Below are positions 1 through 11,989 of a DNA stretch of 64,000 nt, piece by piece (position 1 is the first letter of the stretch; the number at the start of each line of letters is the position of its first letter). This DNA is from Macrotis lagotis (Eukaryota; Chordata; Mammalia; Peramelemorphia; Peramelidae). The stretch is from contig NC_133665.1 in NCBI RefSeq assembly GCF_037893015.1, positions 105,181,937-105,245,936 on the forward strand, written 5' to 3'. A program made the position numbers and the translations under genes. Under the pieces are notes generated by a model that saw only the letters and a list, made by a program, of their open reading frames with translations, made no database searches and had not been told where the DNA came from.

Positions 1-778
1 TATAGGCTCTAGTCTTTTTTTCCTCCACCACAAAAACTCATAAGATACAAAAGACTCATAAGTATGTATGAACAATATAGGAAACATAAGCACTTAATGA
101 GTATATTATACTGTCTCAGAAGGTTATATACACTTTATATACACTTATATACACTTTAGACAGAACAAATTCTCTCCATTTATTCATTTACTTATGACAA
201 CATGATGGAGGGCTGGCAAGGTCTTCATGAATGGCTCTATTCCTTTATCTTTAGGGTTCTTCTGTTGGTGGACCTCTTTCCCTCAAAGTATATAGTAATA
301 AAGCAGCTAATACATGACTCTCAAACTCACGATTCCTCCCACAAATTGGAAACATTCGTTCTCAGGATTGATGGTCTCTAATTTATGACCCAAAAGAAAA
401 ACAAAAGCAGAGGCAAGAATTTAGGATTAGGAAATCTGGGTATAAGCATATGTTTCCCTCTGCCATGTGTTTCTGCTGTAAATTGCCATTGATTCTTCTG
501 TTTGGAGGTAGAGGAGCGAGATCCCCTTCCCTCCTTTTATGGTATTCTGTTCCTGAAATTCAGGGGAAAGAAAAAAAGAAAAAAGTTCCAAGTGGTGGGC
601 TGTTCTATGGCTTACTCTTATAGAACCCAGGGAAGGTAGTTCTTCAGACAAAAGTCCAACCTATTGGACTTTAGTAAGTCAGTCATCAGGAGGCAGCTTC
701 AGATATTGGGGACCATTCAGACCATTGTGTTCTCTCATAAAGAGTCTAGGGCCCATGCCAACCTCCACAAAAGATGAC

Positions 779-900
779 AATAATTAATAATAATATAATA
801 ATAATAATAGCTAGCATTTATAAAGTGCTTTAAATATGGCAGAACTCTTTGCAAATATTAACCAACTTTATCTTTATAACACTCTGGGATAGTGTTTGAG
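779..900 (-). repeat. MIR/MON-type SINE 3' end
   Basis: An ATA/AAT-rich start is followed by TAGCATTTATAAAGTGCTTT and a TTTGCAAATATTA block. This is the reverse of the 3' end shared by old mammalian MIR-like SINEs. It is strongly diverged and the family name is not certain. Confidence 0.45.
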
Positions 901-1434
901 GCTTGACTACAGGTATAGCCTCTATCTTATCTTTCTCTCTACCTTCTCCAACCTATAATCTCATTTTAAGGTCAATGATTTATGAGCTCATCAAGTAAAT
1001 GTGGGGACTACCCAAAGGGAATGATCAAAGACTCCCTTGATTCATCTCAGCCTTTAGTTCCTGTTCCATAAAATGAAATGGCACCTATGTTAAGGATTGT
1101 TGTGAGAATCAGAAATGGGACCTTTTTTATTTTAATAGTTTGCAGTGACTCACAAGTTGACATTTCAAATCTAGATAGATAAGTTTGAACATTCTTAAGA
1201 AGTTAAATTAAAGGGAATCAACAAATCATGTTTATAACAAGTATAGAAAGAATTTACATTCTTTTTCTATGAGTTTTAGGTTTGGATATGCAGATAGTGT
1301 TTTCAGAGATAGTGTTCAAATATCTAGAATATATTCTGAAAATAAAGAATCAGCCCATGTTTGGTGATGTGATTCAGTTGTTACTTTTAATTAATCTATA
1401 TTCAAGCATTTTTTAAACATTTTTAATGTTCCAG

Positions 1435-1650
1435 GTAACTGTACACAAAGTACAGAGAATGAAACAATCTCTATTTATATGGAGCTTATAATTCTAATAG
1501 GGGAGACAAGTACATATATAAGTAATTACATATATAAACAAAGTCATTAAATATAAGGCAGTTTGAAAGAGAGGGAACTCACAGTTGGGGGAGGGATCAG
1601 GAAAGATTTCTTGCAAATGCTGGTATTTGAATGGCATCTTAAAGGAAGAT
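1435..1650 (-). repeat. L2 LINE 3' end, antisense
   Basis: The order of blocks (CCAGGTAACTGTACACAAAG, GAGCTTATAATTCTAATAG, GGGGAGACAAGTACATAT, then a 'GGAAAGATTTCTTGCAAATG' segment) follows the antisense L2 3' end, where the size-class sentence 'lost/gained tail, shared panels' reads towards the poly-repeat. Old and diverged. Confidence 0.45.
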
Positions 1651-1659
1651 TCTCTTCTA

Positions 1660-1815
1660 TCTTATTGTTGTTTTTGTCCTTATTTAAGAGAAGAATGACA
1701 CCAGAAAGGTGATGTTTTGACTTGCATTGGATTTAAGTGAAGCAGGGCTGTGCCTCACTGTGTCTAGTGGCAAGCTATAGATCAGGGTGATTGGAGATGG
1801 CCCTGGATGCAGTGG
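1660..1815 (+). repeat. Marsupial interspersed SINE-like repeat
   Basis: It contains ATTGGATTTAAGTGAAGCAG, GGGCTGTGCCTCACTGTG and GGAGATGGCCCTGGATGCAG. A related copy with the same block order lies at 57605-57770. It resembles a marsupial SINE family whose exact Repbase name I cannot assign. Confidence 0.5.
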
Positions 1816-1960
1816 GAGACCCTTTTATTTTTATTTATTTTTATTTTTTTATTTTTTTTTGGGGGGGAGATCCTTTTAAACTAAGATTTTTAACAGATCT
1901 CAGTTTGTCTGAGGCAACACCTATTCAGTGATTAAGTCAAGGTAAGAAATGAGGTCAAAG

Positions 1961-2121
1961 GGGTGGCTAGGTGGTGTAGTGGATAAAGCATCGGCCCTGG
2001 AGTCAGGAGTACCTGGGTTCAAATCCGGTCTCAGACACTTAATAATTACCTAGCTGTGTGGCCTTGGGCAAGCCACTTAACCCTGTTTGCCTTGCAAAAA
2101 CCTAAAAAAAAAAAAAAAAAA
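1961..2121 (+). repeat. Marsupial tRNA-type SINE, young copy
   Basis: Full-length SINE with the GGCTAGGTGG head, GTTCAAATCCGG box-B-like block, TGTGTGGCCTTGGGCAAG core and an A-rich tail. It is flanked by a perfect 16-bp target-site duplication AAGAAATGAGGTCAAA at 1944-1959 and 2122-2137, which marks a comparatively recent L1-driven insertion. Confidence 0.9.
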
Positions 2122-3460
2122 AAGAAATGAGGTCAAACAGTGACTTGTTTTACCTAGTTAAAGAAATCAATCCGAGAGTGTAAGACCCCCTCAGGATTTC
2201 TGGTTAAAACAGAAACCATTGCTATTTACACTTACTCTAAGCCATCAAGACCCAAACTATGACGTGTAAGGCTAGGGCTGGAACCTATTGTTGGCCAGTC
2301 AGTGAGAGTCAGTGTTATTTGGGTTTAAGACCTGGTTATGTAGCTCCATTTGAATCCCAATGGGCTTATCAAAATCTGGTCATTCAATGCTGTATTTCAA
2401 ATAATCTTATATGAAACTTAAAGGGAAAAACGAGTCAGTTGTCCCAGGTTTTTTTTCTCCTCTCAAAAATGATAGAATAAATAAGTAGGGAAGAGGAAAA
2501 CACTAGTCTACAAATCCCATGATACCCTATGAGGTATCAATTATCAAAATCTATATTTCTTTGGGCAGAGCACTCACAGGCAAGGCTTTGATAAAAACCC
2601 TTCCATCTATGTGGTGGAGTAAGAAGGAATGTATTCCAGGTAGGTGGGTCACCAAAGAAAGCAAGGCTCAGAGAAGTTATGTCATCCCTGAGGAACAGAC
2701 TGCCTGTTTGACTGAATCACAAAGGGAGGAGTGGGAATAGGGTTCAATTATAGTTATGTAGTATTGTTGAATTCTCCAAAAGTCATTCTTTCCCCTCCTT
2801 ACTTATTTTCAAGTAATTTCATTATTTCTTCCAAATAAAAACATGCTTAGTTTTAAAATTCTTCTTATCCTACCCTAAATCTTTATAGTTTAGTAAAATC
2901 TTGAAATATTCCATTGAATTCTAATCTGAAATACGGGAAGAATTGACCCAGGATTATTTTAGCATAATTCAGATTTAAAATTTGATAGAACAACCAAACA
3001 AAAAAAAATTCTTACTTCAAAATTTTTTGAGCTAACCGTGGTTTATAAGGGACCAATAGAGATTAAATAAGTCTCAATCCTATCTCATAATCTAGTAAGT
3101 AATACTAGTTAAATATATTGCAAAATAAAATATGGGGTAGTGAAAAATGCAAGTTCATATGCCAACTCTTTATCACTTATTCCCTTTATCTACATAGGCT
3201 TTAGTTACCCTATTTGTAAAAGGAATTAAACTAAAAGATTTCTAAAGTCCTTTCCAGTACTAAGACCTATGCCACATAAGCAAACAAGATAAGTACAAAC
3301 TTGGTTTTTCTTAAATATCTTAAACATTTTTCATTTTATTTCCTTTTAATTAAAAAGCTTTTTCTTTTTCCCACACCATCTAGGTTTTTTTAAAAAGAAA
3401 ATATAGGCAAAACCCTGTAGTTTAAACAAAACAGAAATAATAATTAATAGTTGATGTTGC

Positions 3461-3705
3461 CATAGGGATAACTAGGTGGCACTGTGAATAGAGCCTAGAA
3501 TCAAGAAAACATCAAATCTGTCCTCAGACGCTAACTGTGTGACCTTGGGCAAGTCATTTCATCCTATTTACCTTAGTTTTCCCATCTATAAAATGAGCTG
3601 GGAAAGAAAATGGCAAAAACATTTTAGTATCATTGTCAAGAAAACCCCAAAGGGGATTATGAGTCAAGATACAACTGAAAAATGACTGAGCAACAAAAGA
3701 CGCTG
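3461..3705 (+). repeat. Older MAR1-type SINE with long 3' body
   Basis: ACTAGGTGGCACTGTGAATA and GTGACCTTGGGCAAGTCATT are followed by the classical MAR1 tail 'TTTTCCCATCTATAAAATGA ... GAAAACCCCAAAGGGGAT ... ACAACTGAAAAATGACTGAG'. It is more diverged than the short SINEs in this window. Confidence 0.75.
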
Positions 3706-4089
3706 CCATAATAGTTTAAGAATTTTGTAGAGAATAATGACATCTTTTTTCATCAGAAGTTTTTTCCAAAGTTGTCATTGGCACTTTTTACTTATGGTAG
3801 AAGTTGTGCGAAGCAAAAATCCTATGCATGTGTTTGAAACAGCAGAAAACTTCCTCCTTTACCTATCATGGTCCTAGTGAAGGACAAATTAGTCCTTCTT
3901 ATTTGGGATCAAAAAAGTAATTTAAATCAGGAATCAACTGGAACATTTTATGATCCTTTCAAAGAAGGTGAGCATGGGTTCATTTTTGAGATATGAACCT
4001 GGCATATTCATAGAGAAAAAAATGATTTGCCTTTTCCAAATGGTTAAGTAAGACTGTCACTAGCTTTATTTTATTTTATTTTAATTTTT

Positions 4090-4235
4090 TTTAGATTTTT
4101 CAAGGCAATGGGGTTAAGTAGCTTGCCCAAGGCCACACAGCTAGGTAATTATTAAGTGTCTGAGGCCAGATTTGAACTCAGGTACTCCTGACTCCAAGGA
4201 CGGTGTTCTGTCCACTGTGCCACCTAGCTGCTCCA
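4090..4235 (-). repeat. Marsupial tRNA-type SINE
   Basis: Antisense copy: poly(T), CAATGGGGTTAAGTAGCTTG, CACACAGCTAGGTAATTATT, TTTGAACTCAGGTACTCCTG and GCCACCTAGCTGCTCC in the expected reverse order. Confidence 0.85.
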
Positions 4236-4569
4236 TGTCACTAGCTTTATAATGTTGGACAAGTCTTACTTCCTTTCTGGACCTCAGTTTCCTCTGTTAA
4301 GATGAGGGTCTTAGACTGTATAGCACCTTTAGGGCCCCACCCAGCTCTGATTATCTATGATTATGTAATTCTAAAGCAGTAAAATAGTATCTAAGCTGCC
4401 AAATTTTCTGATTTGAAAATTAATGCTTCCCTAACTGTGTCTTTGTTTTTAATGATAAGGTATATAAGGTATTTTGTCCACCTCATGTCTCATTAACTCC
4501 TTTCCATTTCTGATGGTTGTAATAACTCTTACAGTTATTTACATATTTCCTTTTTCCTCTTTATTTTAG

Positions 4570-4618
4570 TGAGACTCTAAACAGTTTCATTTCTTATGTC
4601 AAAGAAAACATGAACAAG
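4570..4618 (+). CDS. IHO1: IHO1 internal coding exon a
   Basis: A 49-bp exon between acceptor TTTATTTTAG and donor GTAAGTG. It begins with the third base of a codon and reads ETLNSFISYVKENMNK. This aligns with human 'SETLYNFVSNVRESILR', the start of the central coiled-coil region. It ends in phase 0, which fits the next exon at 4801. The preceding exon was searched for by eye in 1-4569 and not found. Identification rests on colinearity with the next exon, because 16 residues alone would be weak. Confidence 0.85.
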
Positions 4619-4800
4619 GTAAGTGTCTCCACATTCAGAGAAGCAATAGAATGTTGAAACTATTCTATATTTGAGATTTTTGATTTTACTGTATTTGTCT
4701 TTGTTCTTTTTTGCTTTTTTCCTTGTTCATGACAATAAAAATTCTATAATGAGAGTGACATTTGATGAGTGGACTAATTTGGTTTTGTTGGATTTCTTAG

Positions 4801-4888
4801 TTGCAAACGTCTGTGAAAATGTTGGAAGAAGAACTCAGGTCGAGAAATCAATCCATTTTGCATTCACTAGAAGCAGTTGCTAAGACAT
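4801..4888 (+). CDS. IHO1: IHO1 internal coding exon b (coiled coil)
   Basis: An 88-bp exon after acceptor GATTTCTTAG and before donor GTAAGTAG. It reads LQTSVKMLEEELRSRNQSIL followed by HSLEAVAKT. Human IHO1 has 'LQTSVEKSEDHLSSRSQSIL' then 'DSLETVAKT', so 20 of 29 positions or more agree. It ends with one extra base, which pairs with the two leading bases of the exon at 26809 to give Phe. The heptad-like spacing of hydrophobics is consistent with the family's coiled coil. Confidence 0.93.
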
Positions 4889-5529
4889 GTAAGTAGTGTC
4901 TCCCTGGTTTTTATTACTAACAGAGAGAACTGACAATAAATTTAATTTCTTGTTTCTTACCAGGATTGAGGACTATGGGCAACAATAGAATGTACAGGGT
5001 ATTTTTAGAGGAGGTAGACAAATCTCTTGAGCTAAGGATCCCTTAGCACTTATATAAAGAGAAGGAAACAGTAAATAACCATACTACAAGGTCAGCTTTC
5101 TGTCCTGGTAATACTTGGATTTGTTTCATCCTTTGCGTGGTGCTTTTTCTAAACAAAACAATATGACACAACAGAATGGCTGTCATTATGTGTAATTTTT
5201 CATAAAGACAGGTGGCTTATTGCTTGGCCATGTTTGCTTATCTGGGTGATGGCAGTGAGCCAGAGACACAGGGATCCCCAGATTTCAGCATTACTGGGTA
5301 GTGCTACAATATTCAGAAGGTACCTGTAAAGTTGCTCAAGATTAAGATGACTGCTCTTACATTTCAGTGAGGTCATTTTGTGGTGATCTTTAAAGTCTTC
5401 ATCCATCACTCTCATAACTTATTGTATTTCCAAGTACTTTATGGCCATTTGTTAGTATTTATTCACGCAATTTTAAAAATGTTTTTAAAAAATTATTACT
5501 TAATTATTTTAAATCTTCTTTTCAAGTGT

Positions 5530-6240
5530 TGATTTCCTTGACCAAAAGGCAATGAAAATATGCATACTCTTATCCAGCAATGCCTCTACTGGGTCTGTAT
5601 CCTGAAGAGATCATGAAAACGGGTAAAAGTCCCACATGTATAAAAATATCCATAACAGCTCTTTTTGTAATGGCAAAGAATTGGAAATTGAGGGGATGCT
5701 CATTAATTTGGGAATGATTGAACAAATTGTAGTATATGTATGCTGTTGTGCTATAATAAATAATAAGGGATGGGATTTTAGAAAAGCCATGAAAGACTTG
5801 CATGAATTGATTCTGAGTGAGATGGGCAGAACCAGAAAAACTAACTATACACTAACAACCTTGATGGCCTTGCTCATTCAATCAGGTACATTGTCCATCA
5901 GGGACAATTTTAGGGGATTTGTGATAGAAAATACCATCTGTATTCAGAGAAGGAACTGAGGAGTTTAAACAAAGGCTTAATATCTTTAATTTTAAAAAGT
6001 TGTCTTATGTATTATATAATTTTTCTATCTCTAATGTTTTCTTTCTTCCCTTTGGTTCTGATTCTTCTCTCACAACATGTTCAGTTTCAATCTATACTTA
6101 CCATGGAAACAAATGTAAAACCTATATCAGATTACCTTTTGGGGGGGGGAGAAAAATTATAAAATTCAAAACCTTGCAAAAAATGATCCATAGAAAGTAC
6201 CATTGTATGTAATTGGAAAACAAAGAAAATATTTATATAA
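5530..6240 (+). mobile_element. L1 3' fragment (ORF2 end and 3' UTR), sense
   Basis: It translates in places to L1 ORF2 C-terminal language (YPAMPLLGLYPEEIMK-like, then 'NNSSFCNGKELEIEG'). The nucleotide order 'AAAATATCCATAACAGCTCT ... GCAAAGAATTGGAAATTGAG ... TTGCATGAATTGATTCTGAG' follows the end of therian L1. It ends in an A-rich tail near 6225-6255. It is 5'-truncated and carries many stops. It lies in the large IHO1 intron. Confidence 0.75.
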
Positions 6241-6256
6241 TTAAAAAATAAATAAA

Positions 6257-9200
6257 TTGCTATTTCCAAATCCTCTCCCTCACTCCCATTCCTTCCCCTC
6301 GCATTTAAGAGGTAAACAAAAGGATATTAATTATACATGCAAAATCATGTAAAACATTTCTATATTGTCCATATTTCAAAAATAAATAAAACAAGGAAAT
6401 TATACTTCAATTTGTACTATTTATCTTGATATAGATAGCATTTTTGCATCATGAATACTTTGAAATTATCTTGGATCATATTGATCAGAGTAGCCAAGTT
6501 TTTCATAGTCATCATTACAACATTGCTCTTACTGTGTAGAATGACCTCTTAGTTCTTCTAATTTCTCTTTGCATCAGTTCATAGGTCTTTCTACATATTT
6601 TCTGAAAGCATTCTACTGGTCATTTCTTATTACATAACAGTAGTCCATCATAATCATGTGCTACTATACATAATGGTTAAACCATTTCCCAATTTGATGA
6701 ACATTCCCTTAATTTCTAATTCTTTGCCATCACAAAAAAGAGTTGCTATAAATATACTTATAAACACAGATCCTTTTCTTTTTCTTTGGTCTCTGGTGAA
6801 CAGGTGGTGGGAGTGACCATTGCTGGGTCACAGGGTATGCACAGTTTTATAACCCTTTGGGTATATTCCCAGATTGTCCTTTAGAATGTTTGGACAGGTT
6901 CACCATTCCAACATAATTTATTAGTGCATCATTTTCCATCATACCTTCCATCATACCCTCCATCATTTATACCTTCCATTATTTCTGATAGATGTGAGGT
7001 AGTATCTCTGAGTTGTTTAAATTTGTATTTCTCTGATCAAGAGATTTAGAACATTTTTATATTATTTTATATACTTTGATTTCTTCTAAAAATTACCTTT
7101 GACCATTTATCAATTGGGAATGGCTCTTTTTTAAATAAATTTGACTCAGTTCTATACACAGTATATATATATTTGAGAAATGAGGCCTTTAACAGTGAAA
7201 CTTACTGTGAAAATTTTTGATGTTACTATGTTGTTATTATACCATCGTTGTTATTATACCATTGTTGTCAATAGTACCTTTTAGCAAGTAGTTTCTCTGA
7301 TTATCTCTTTTAATTGTTTGTTTTTACTTTTGCTTTGCTGAATCTTTTTTACTTCATTTGGAGCATAATAGATTCTGCTCCAGCCCTTTATTTTAACACT
7401 GTGTGTGTCTTTCTATTTCACGTAAAGAACATATTATTGGATTCTGGTTTTTAATCCATTCCACTACTTACTACTGTTTTATTGATGAGCTTATCTCATT
7501 CACATTCACAGTTATGATTGCTAACTGTCTTTTTACTTCATCTATTCCCTCTTCTGTTTATACTTTTCTCTCTTTTTGTCTTGTCCCTTCTCAAAAGTGT
7601 GTTTTCCTTCTGACCCACCATGTCCCTTAATCTACCCTCACTTTTATCATTTTTCCTCCCTCCTATAACTCTTATCCCTTTATCCCTCTATTTCCCTATT
7701 TCTATACTCAACTATGTATATATATACTTTCCTCTTTAAACCAATACTGATAAGAGTAAGGATCAAGCATTCCTTGCCCCACCATTTCCCTTTTCACTAT
7801 AAAAGCTCTTTCTTGCATGTCTCTTTTATGTGAGAAAACTTTCCTCACTCCTCCTTTCCTTTTCCCCTTCTCCTTTTCCCTTTCCCTTCATTTTTTTCTG
7901 GGGGGTGGGGAGGAGAGATATCATCCCATCATAATTAACTCATACTCATGTCCTCTGTTTATGTAGATTCCTTCTAACTGCCCTAATAATGATAATGTTC
8001 TTAGGAGTGACGTATCATTTTTCCATATAGGAATGTGAATAGTTTAACTTTATTGAGTCCCTTATGATTACTCTTTTAGTTTACATTTTACATTTTAGAT
8101 TATATTTTTAGTTTACATTTATGCTTTTTTAAAATCTTATATTTGAATGTCAAATTTCCTATCATTTCATCAAAATGCTTGAAATTCTGTGTGGGTATAA
8201 ATTGATTATGATGTGATAATACTTGAAAACTTTTCTATTTCATGAAATATTAATTTTTCTCCTGTAGGAGTACACTGTTTTTCTGAGTAAGTTATTCTTG
8301 GTTGTATTCCTCTTTTGCCTTCCAGAATATCATATCTGAAGTCTTCTGCTCCTTTAGTGTGGAAGCTGCTAAATTTTGTGTGATTCTGATTGTGACTCCA
8401 TGGCATTTGAATTATTTCTTTCTGGCTGTTTGTAATATTTTCTCCTTTGCCTGCAAGCTCTGGAATTTGACTGTAATATTCTTGGGAGTTTTCATTTTGG
8501 GATCTTCCTTGGGAGGTAATTAATGGATTCTTTCCATTTCTATTTTACCTTCTGTATCTAAGACATTGAGGGAGTTTCACTTGATATTTCTTGAAATATG
8601 ATGTCTAGGATTATATTGGAATAAAGAGCAAAATAGTTAGTTATGCCAGACAGTGATTTATTTAGCCATACATGTCTGAAGAAACATGGCAGACCCATGA
8701 TTCTCAGTAGCCAAGGATATTAACCATTGATTTCTACACAGTTAATGTATAATTTGGAGGGAATGAAAAAAATAAAAGGAAAAACATAATGTAGAGAATG
8801 AGATACCTGAGATTCCTTATTGGTGGAGGGGAATGGGAGACTTTGAGGTGAAAAGGAGGGGAGTTATTTTTTGACATTCCTTAAGTAAGGTGAGTTTTTT
8901 TGGAGGGGAGGGTGTAATCTTGTGACTTCTCCAGAAAAAAAGTGACTTATGAGCAGCTGAAACTTAGCTTCACAAAATGATAGTTAAAGGCACAGTTGAT
9001 ATTAGCAATGCTTTTTTATCCCTTTGTCATCATGACTTTGAAGGTAATCCAGTAATTCTTAAATTTTTTCTCCTTGATTATTTTCTAGCTCATTTGTATT
9101 TCCAGTGAATATATTTTTTCATTCTTTTGATTTTTTATTGTTTCTTGTTGCTTCATCAACTTCCTTTTGTTCAACTCTTAATTTTTAAGAAATTATTTTC

Positions 9201-10075
9201 TTCAGTGAGTTTTTGTAACTCTTTTACCAATTGGCCAATTCTGCTTTTAAAGGAGCTCTTTTTTTCAGTGAATTTTAGTGCTTCTTTTAATATTAGGCCA
9301 ATTCTGTTTCCTAAGTGTTATTTTCTTCTAAATGTTTTATGCCTTTAGTGAATTTTGACTCCACTTTTACCAAGCTGTAAATATCTTTTTCATAATTTTC
9401 TTGTAGCTCTCTCAATTCTTTCTCCAATTTTTGATCTCTTTCTTTAACGCTTTCAGGAATTCTTGTTGGGCTTGGGTACAATTAGCATTTTTCTTTAAGT
9501 CTTTGGTTGTATCTGTTTTCAATATTGTCTTCTGAGATTGTGTCTTGGTCTTCCCTGCTATCATAATAGCTTTTTTTGTCAAGTTAATTTTTTTATTTTT
9601 ACTCATTTTTCCAACCTATTTCCTGACCTTGAACTTTTTATTAAAGTTGGACTCTGTTCACCTGGTGGAATGGGGATATTGTCCAAGCTTCAGGATTATT
9701 TGTATTGCTGTTTTAGAGCTAGTCTGGTGCTTCTGCAAGTTCTCAGTGCTTCCAAAGTGGTGTGATCTAGAGAGATGTGTGGTTACTACTCTCCTATACT
9801 ATGATTTTACTCAGAAAGGACTCTTGGTCCCCAGTAGACACAAGTGTCAGTGTTCCTTTTGAACTCTGCAATAGTGGTCTAGTCCTCTAACTTTCCTTTA
9901 GCAGACCTCTCCTGACTACTCCTTAAGTTGCCTTAGGCTGGGATAATGTCTCACCTTGACCTTTTGTTGTTTCTGCCACTCCAAAATTTGATTTGAAGTT
10001 ATTTTTAAGTTGTTTGGAGGGGAATGTTGAGAGAGTGCAGCTGGGTTGTTGCCTGTTTTCTACCATTTTGATGTC
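6257..10075 (-). mobile_element. L1/HAL1-type element, antisense, without RT core
   Basis: On the minus strand the order is: a 5' UTR-like segment (10075-9610), an ORF1 start at 9606 reading MSKNKKINLTKKAIM, ORF1 coiled-coil and C-terminal parts down to about 8180, a purine-rich non-coding tract (8180-7190), then an L1 3' end (7190-6257) with the reverse of 'TTTGACCATTTATCAATTGG' and 'AGAGTTGCTATAAATA'. I see no endonuclease or reverse-transcriptase core. This fits a half-L1 (HAL1) or an internally deleted L1. It is broken by many stops. A stretch at 8600-8990 does not match ORF1 and may be an insertion. Confidence 0.65.
8600..8990. other. Unassigned insert inside antisense L1/HAL1
   Basis: Sequence between two blocks that both align to L1 ORF1 in antisense (8180-8600 and 8990-9606). 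It contains no recognisable SINE head, poly(A) tail or coding frame. It could be a diverged ORF1 middle part or an old insertion. Confidence 0.3.
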
Positions 10076-10230
10076 CCTTTGCTTCACCAAATTTATTAAT
10101 TGCTCCTGGATCACTGGAAAGTGACCTAACAGAAGAAATGAGCAGACATGTTTAAGATGAGACCTATTCATTCTTAACTGGGTGATTGGCCAAAGTTTAA
10201 GACCCTTTGCAATAGTGATCTGTTTTCTCT

Positions 10231-10276
10231 ATATGTATGTATGTATGTATGTATGTGTGTGTGTGCATGTATGTAT
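10231..10276. repeat. TATG/TG microsatellite
   Basis: Runs of TATG followed by TGTG and TGCATGTATG, about 45 bp, in the IHO1 intron. Confidence 0.85.
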
Positions 10277-10709
10277 TCATACTCAGGTATATGCTTAATT
10301 TTAAAAATACTAATTGGATTCAAATGATCCAAATACATTGTGATAGACAGCATGTGAATTATAAAACATGCTATTGTGTGGATTGACAACTAACTTCCCA
10401 TCTGTTTGCAGAGTAGTACTGTGCCATCTGTGGACTTCAAATCTTGATGCTAGAATTATCTACTGGTACATCTATTTAGACATGTACTTATTCAGGAAGG
10501 TATTTTGATTGACTAGATAGAAACCAAAGAACACATCTAAATCTGTTTTACTTCCCTGTTTACAAAAGTGTAGCAGGCATCCATTTTAAGTAGGAAAGAC
10601 ATGGAGAGGAGGCAAAGACAAAAATCATAACTTTCCTTTTTATTGGACTGAACCTTAGAGACCCTCTAGTCCAATTTCCCTCTTTTTGTAATGGGAATCT
10701 GAGTCCCAC

Positions 10710-11090
10710 TTAGTCAACAAGTTTATATATTCCAGGCCCTGCAGTAAGTGCTAAGGATATGAAGAATGGCAAGAACAACCCTGCCCTTTAGGAGGTCACA
10801 TTTTAATGGGGTAGAAAACATATCAAGAGGGGCGGCTAGGTGGCGTAGTGGATAAAGCACTGGCCATGTAGTTAGGAGTACCTGGGTTCAAATCTGGTCT
10901 CAGACAATTACCTAGCTGTGTGGCCTTGGGCAAGCCACTTAACCCCATCTGCCTTGTAAAAACCTAAAAAACAAAAAATAAAAAAAAAACATATCAAGAA
11001 CTAGATGTATACAAGATACTTTACAGAGTAAGTCAAAGGTAATTTCAGAGGGGAAGGCCCTAGTAATTGGTGAAATCGATAGAAGTGAAG
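10710..11090 (-). repeat. L2 3' end, antisense, split by a SINE
   Basis: TATATATTCCAGGCCCTGCA, GTAAGTGCTAAGGATATGAA, CAACCCTGCCCTTTAGGAGG and TCACATTTTAATGGGG follow the antisense L2 3' end. The match resumes after the SINE at 10829-10983. Confidence 0.6.
10829..10983 (+). repeat. Marsupial tRNA-type SINE
   Basis: GGCGGCTAGGTGGCGTAGTG head, TGGGTTCAAATCTGG and TGTGTGGCCTTGGGCAAG blocks, A-rich tail. The flanking duplication is AACATATCAAGA, seen just before the head and after the tail. Lacks part of the 'CACTTAATA' segment. Confidence 0.88.
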
Positions 11091-11989
11091 GTGTTTATGT
11101 TTGCATCCCATAACAAAGTAATGTTAGAGTTAGGGTAAGACTGTCTCAGCTTGCACAAGATTGTTATCATCATTTAAATAGTCAAGTAGAAGTAGAAATC
11201 TAAGCAAGTGACATGAAAAAGTAGCAGTCATCATTTGGTAGTTATGCAGAAGAGTATGGAATAATTCATTATTACAGATAAGAGATTAACATATCCCTGA
11301 TTGGTATCTTTCTTAGTGGTTAGATGAATCTTAGAAATGATTCAGTTCAACTCTCTCATTTTATTAGTAGAGAAAGTATTCTGGCACATTCGCTATTGAC
11401 CAAATAAAATTAATATTTCCTATTATATATTTTCTGAACTCCATTCTGCACTGGTTGTTTTCAAACTTCATTATTCAGACAAAAGGTGGATAGAGAAAGA
11501 TATTCTTTAGAAATGGTAGGTCTTTTTGTTCAATAACTGGAACACTTATATAGTAAAATCTTTCTTTCCCTACTCTAAAAAGTTTGATATAACAATTTCC
11601 ATGTAAATGGCATTTCAGTCCTTGTACTGGGACGGTTTTGTTCTTCAGAGCCAAGGAACTGATTAGAGAATACCTTGACCCAGAATAACACTGTCCCAAT
11701 CTTATTACCACTGAACAAGTAGTAGTTGTAGCATTATTAAAAGAAATAAAAGAGAAGTGCATCCTACAAAATCAGAAAATGTGGCTTCTGAAAAATTTTA
11801 ATTGATATATTTTGTTTTGAGACAGTATGCATTACCCAACAAAGATCTCTCCTCTCCTGGAAAAATGTTTACTGAATGAGTTAAGCAAAACTACTTATAG
11901 TGATTGTAAATGATAGTGCATGTTATAGGAGTATGGGACAATAGGCTTACAGTTGGAGGAGATAATAGATGTCATTTAGACAAATAGTT

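Noticed and set aside
1-4569. Upstream IHO1 exons with the human N-terminus
   Set aside because: Scanned by eye for FLFGSQ- and LEQFEEKKKRAKD-like coding; none found, so not claimed.
5636-5959. 107-codon open frame
   Set aside because: Part of an L1 ORF2 end, not a host gene.
5530-7190. Twin-primed L1 made of the sense and antisense halves
   Set aside because: Both halves contain the 3' end of L1, so they are two tail-to-tail insertions rather than one inverted copy.
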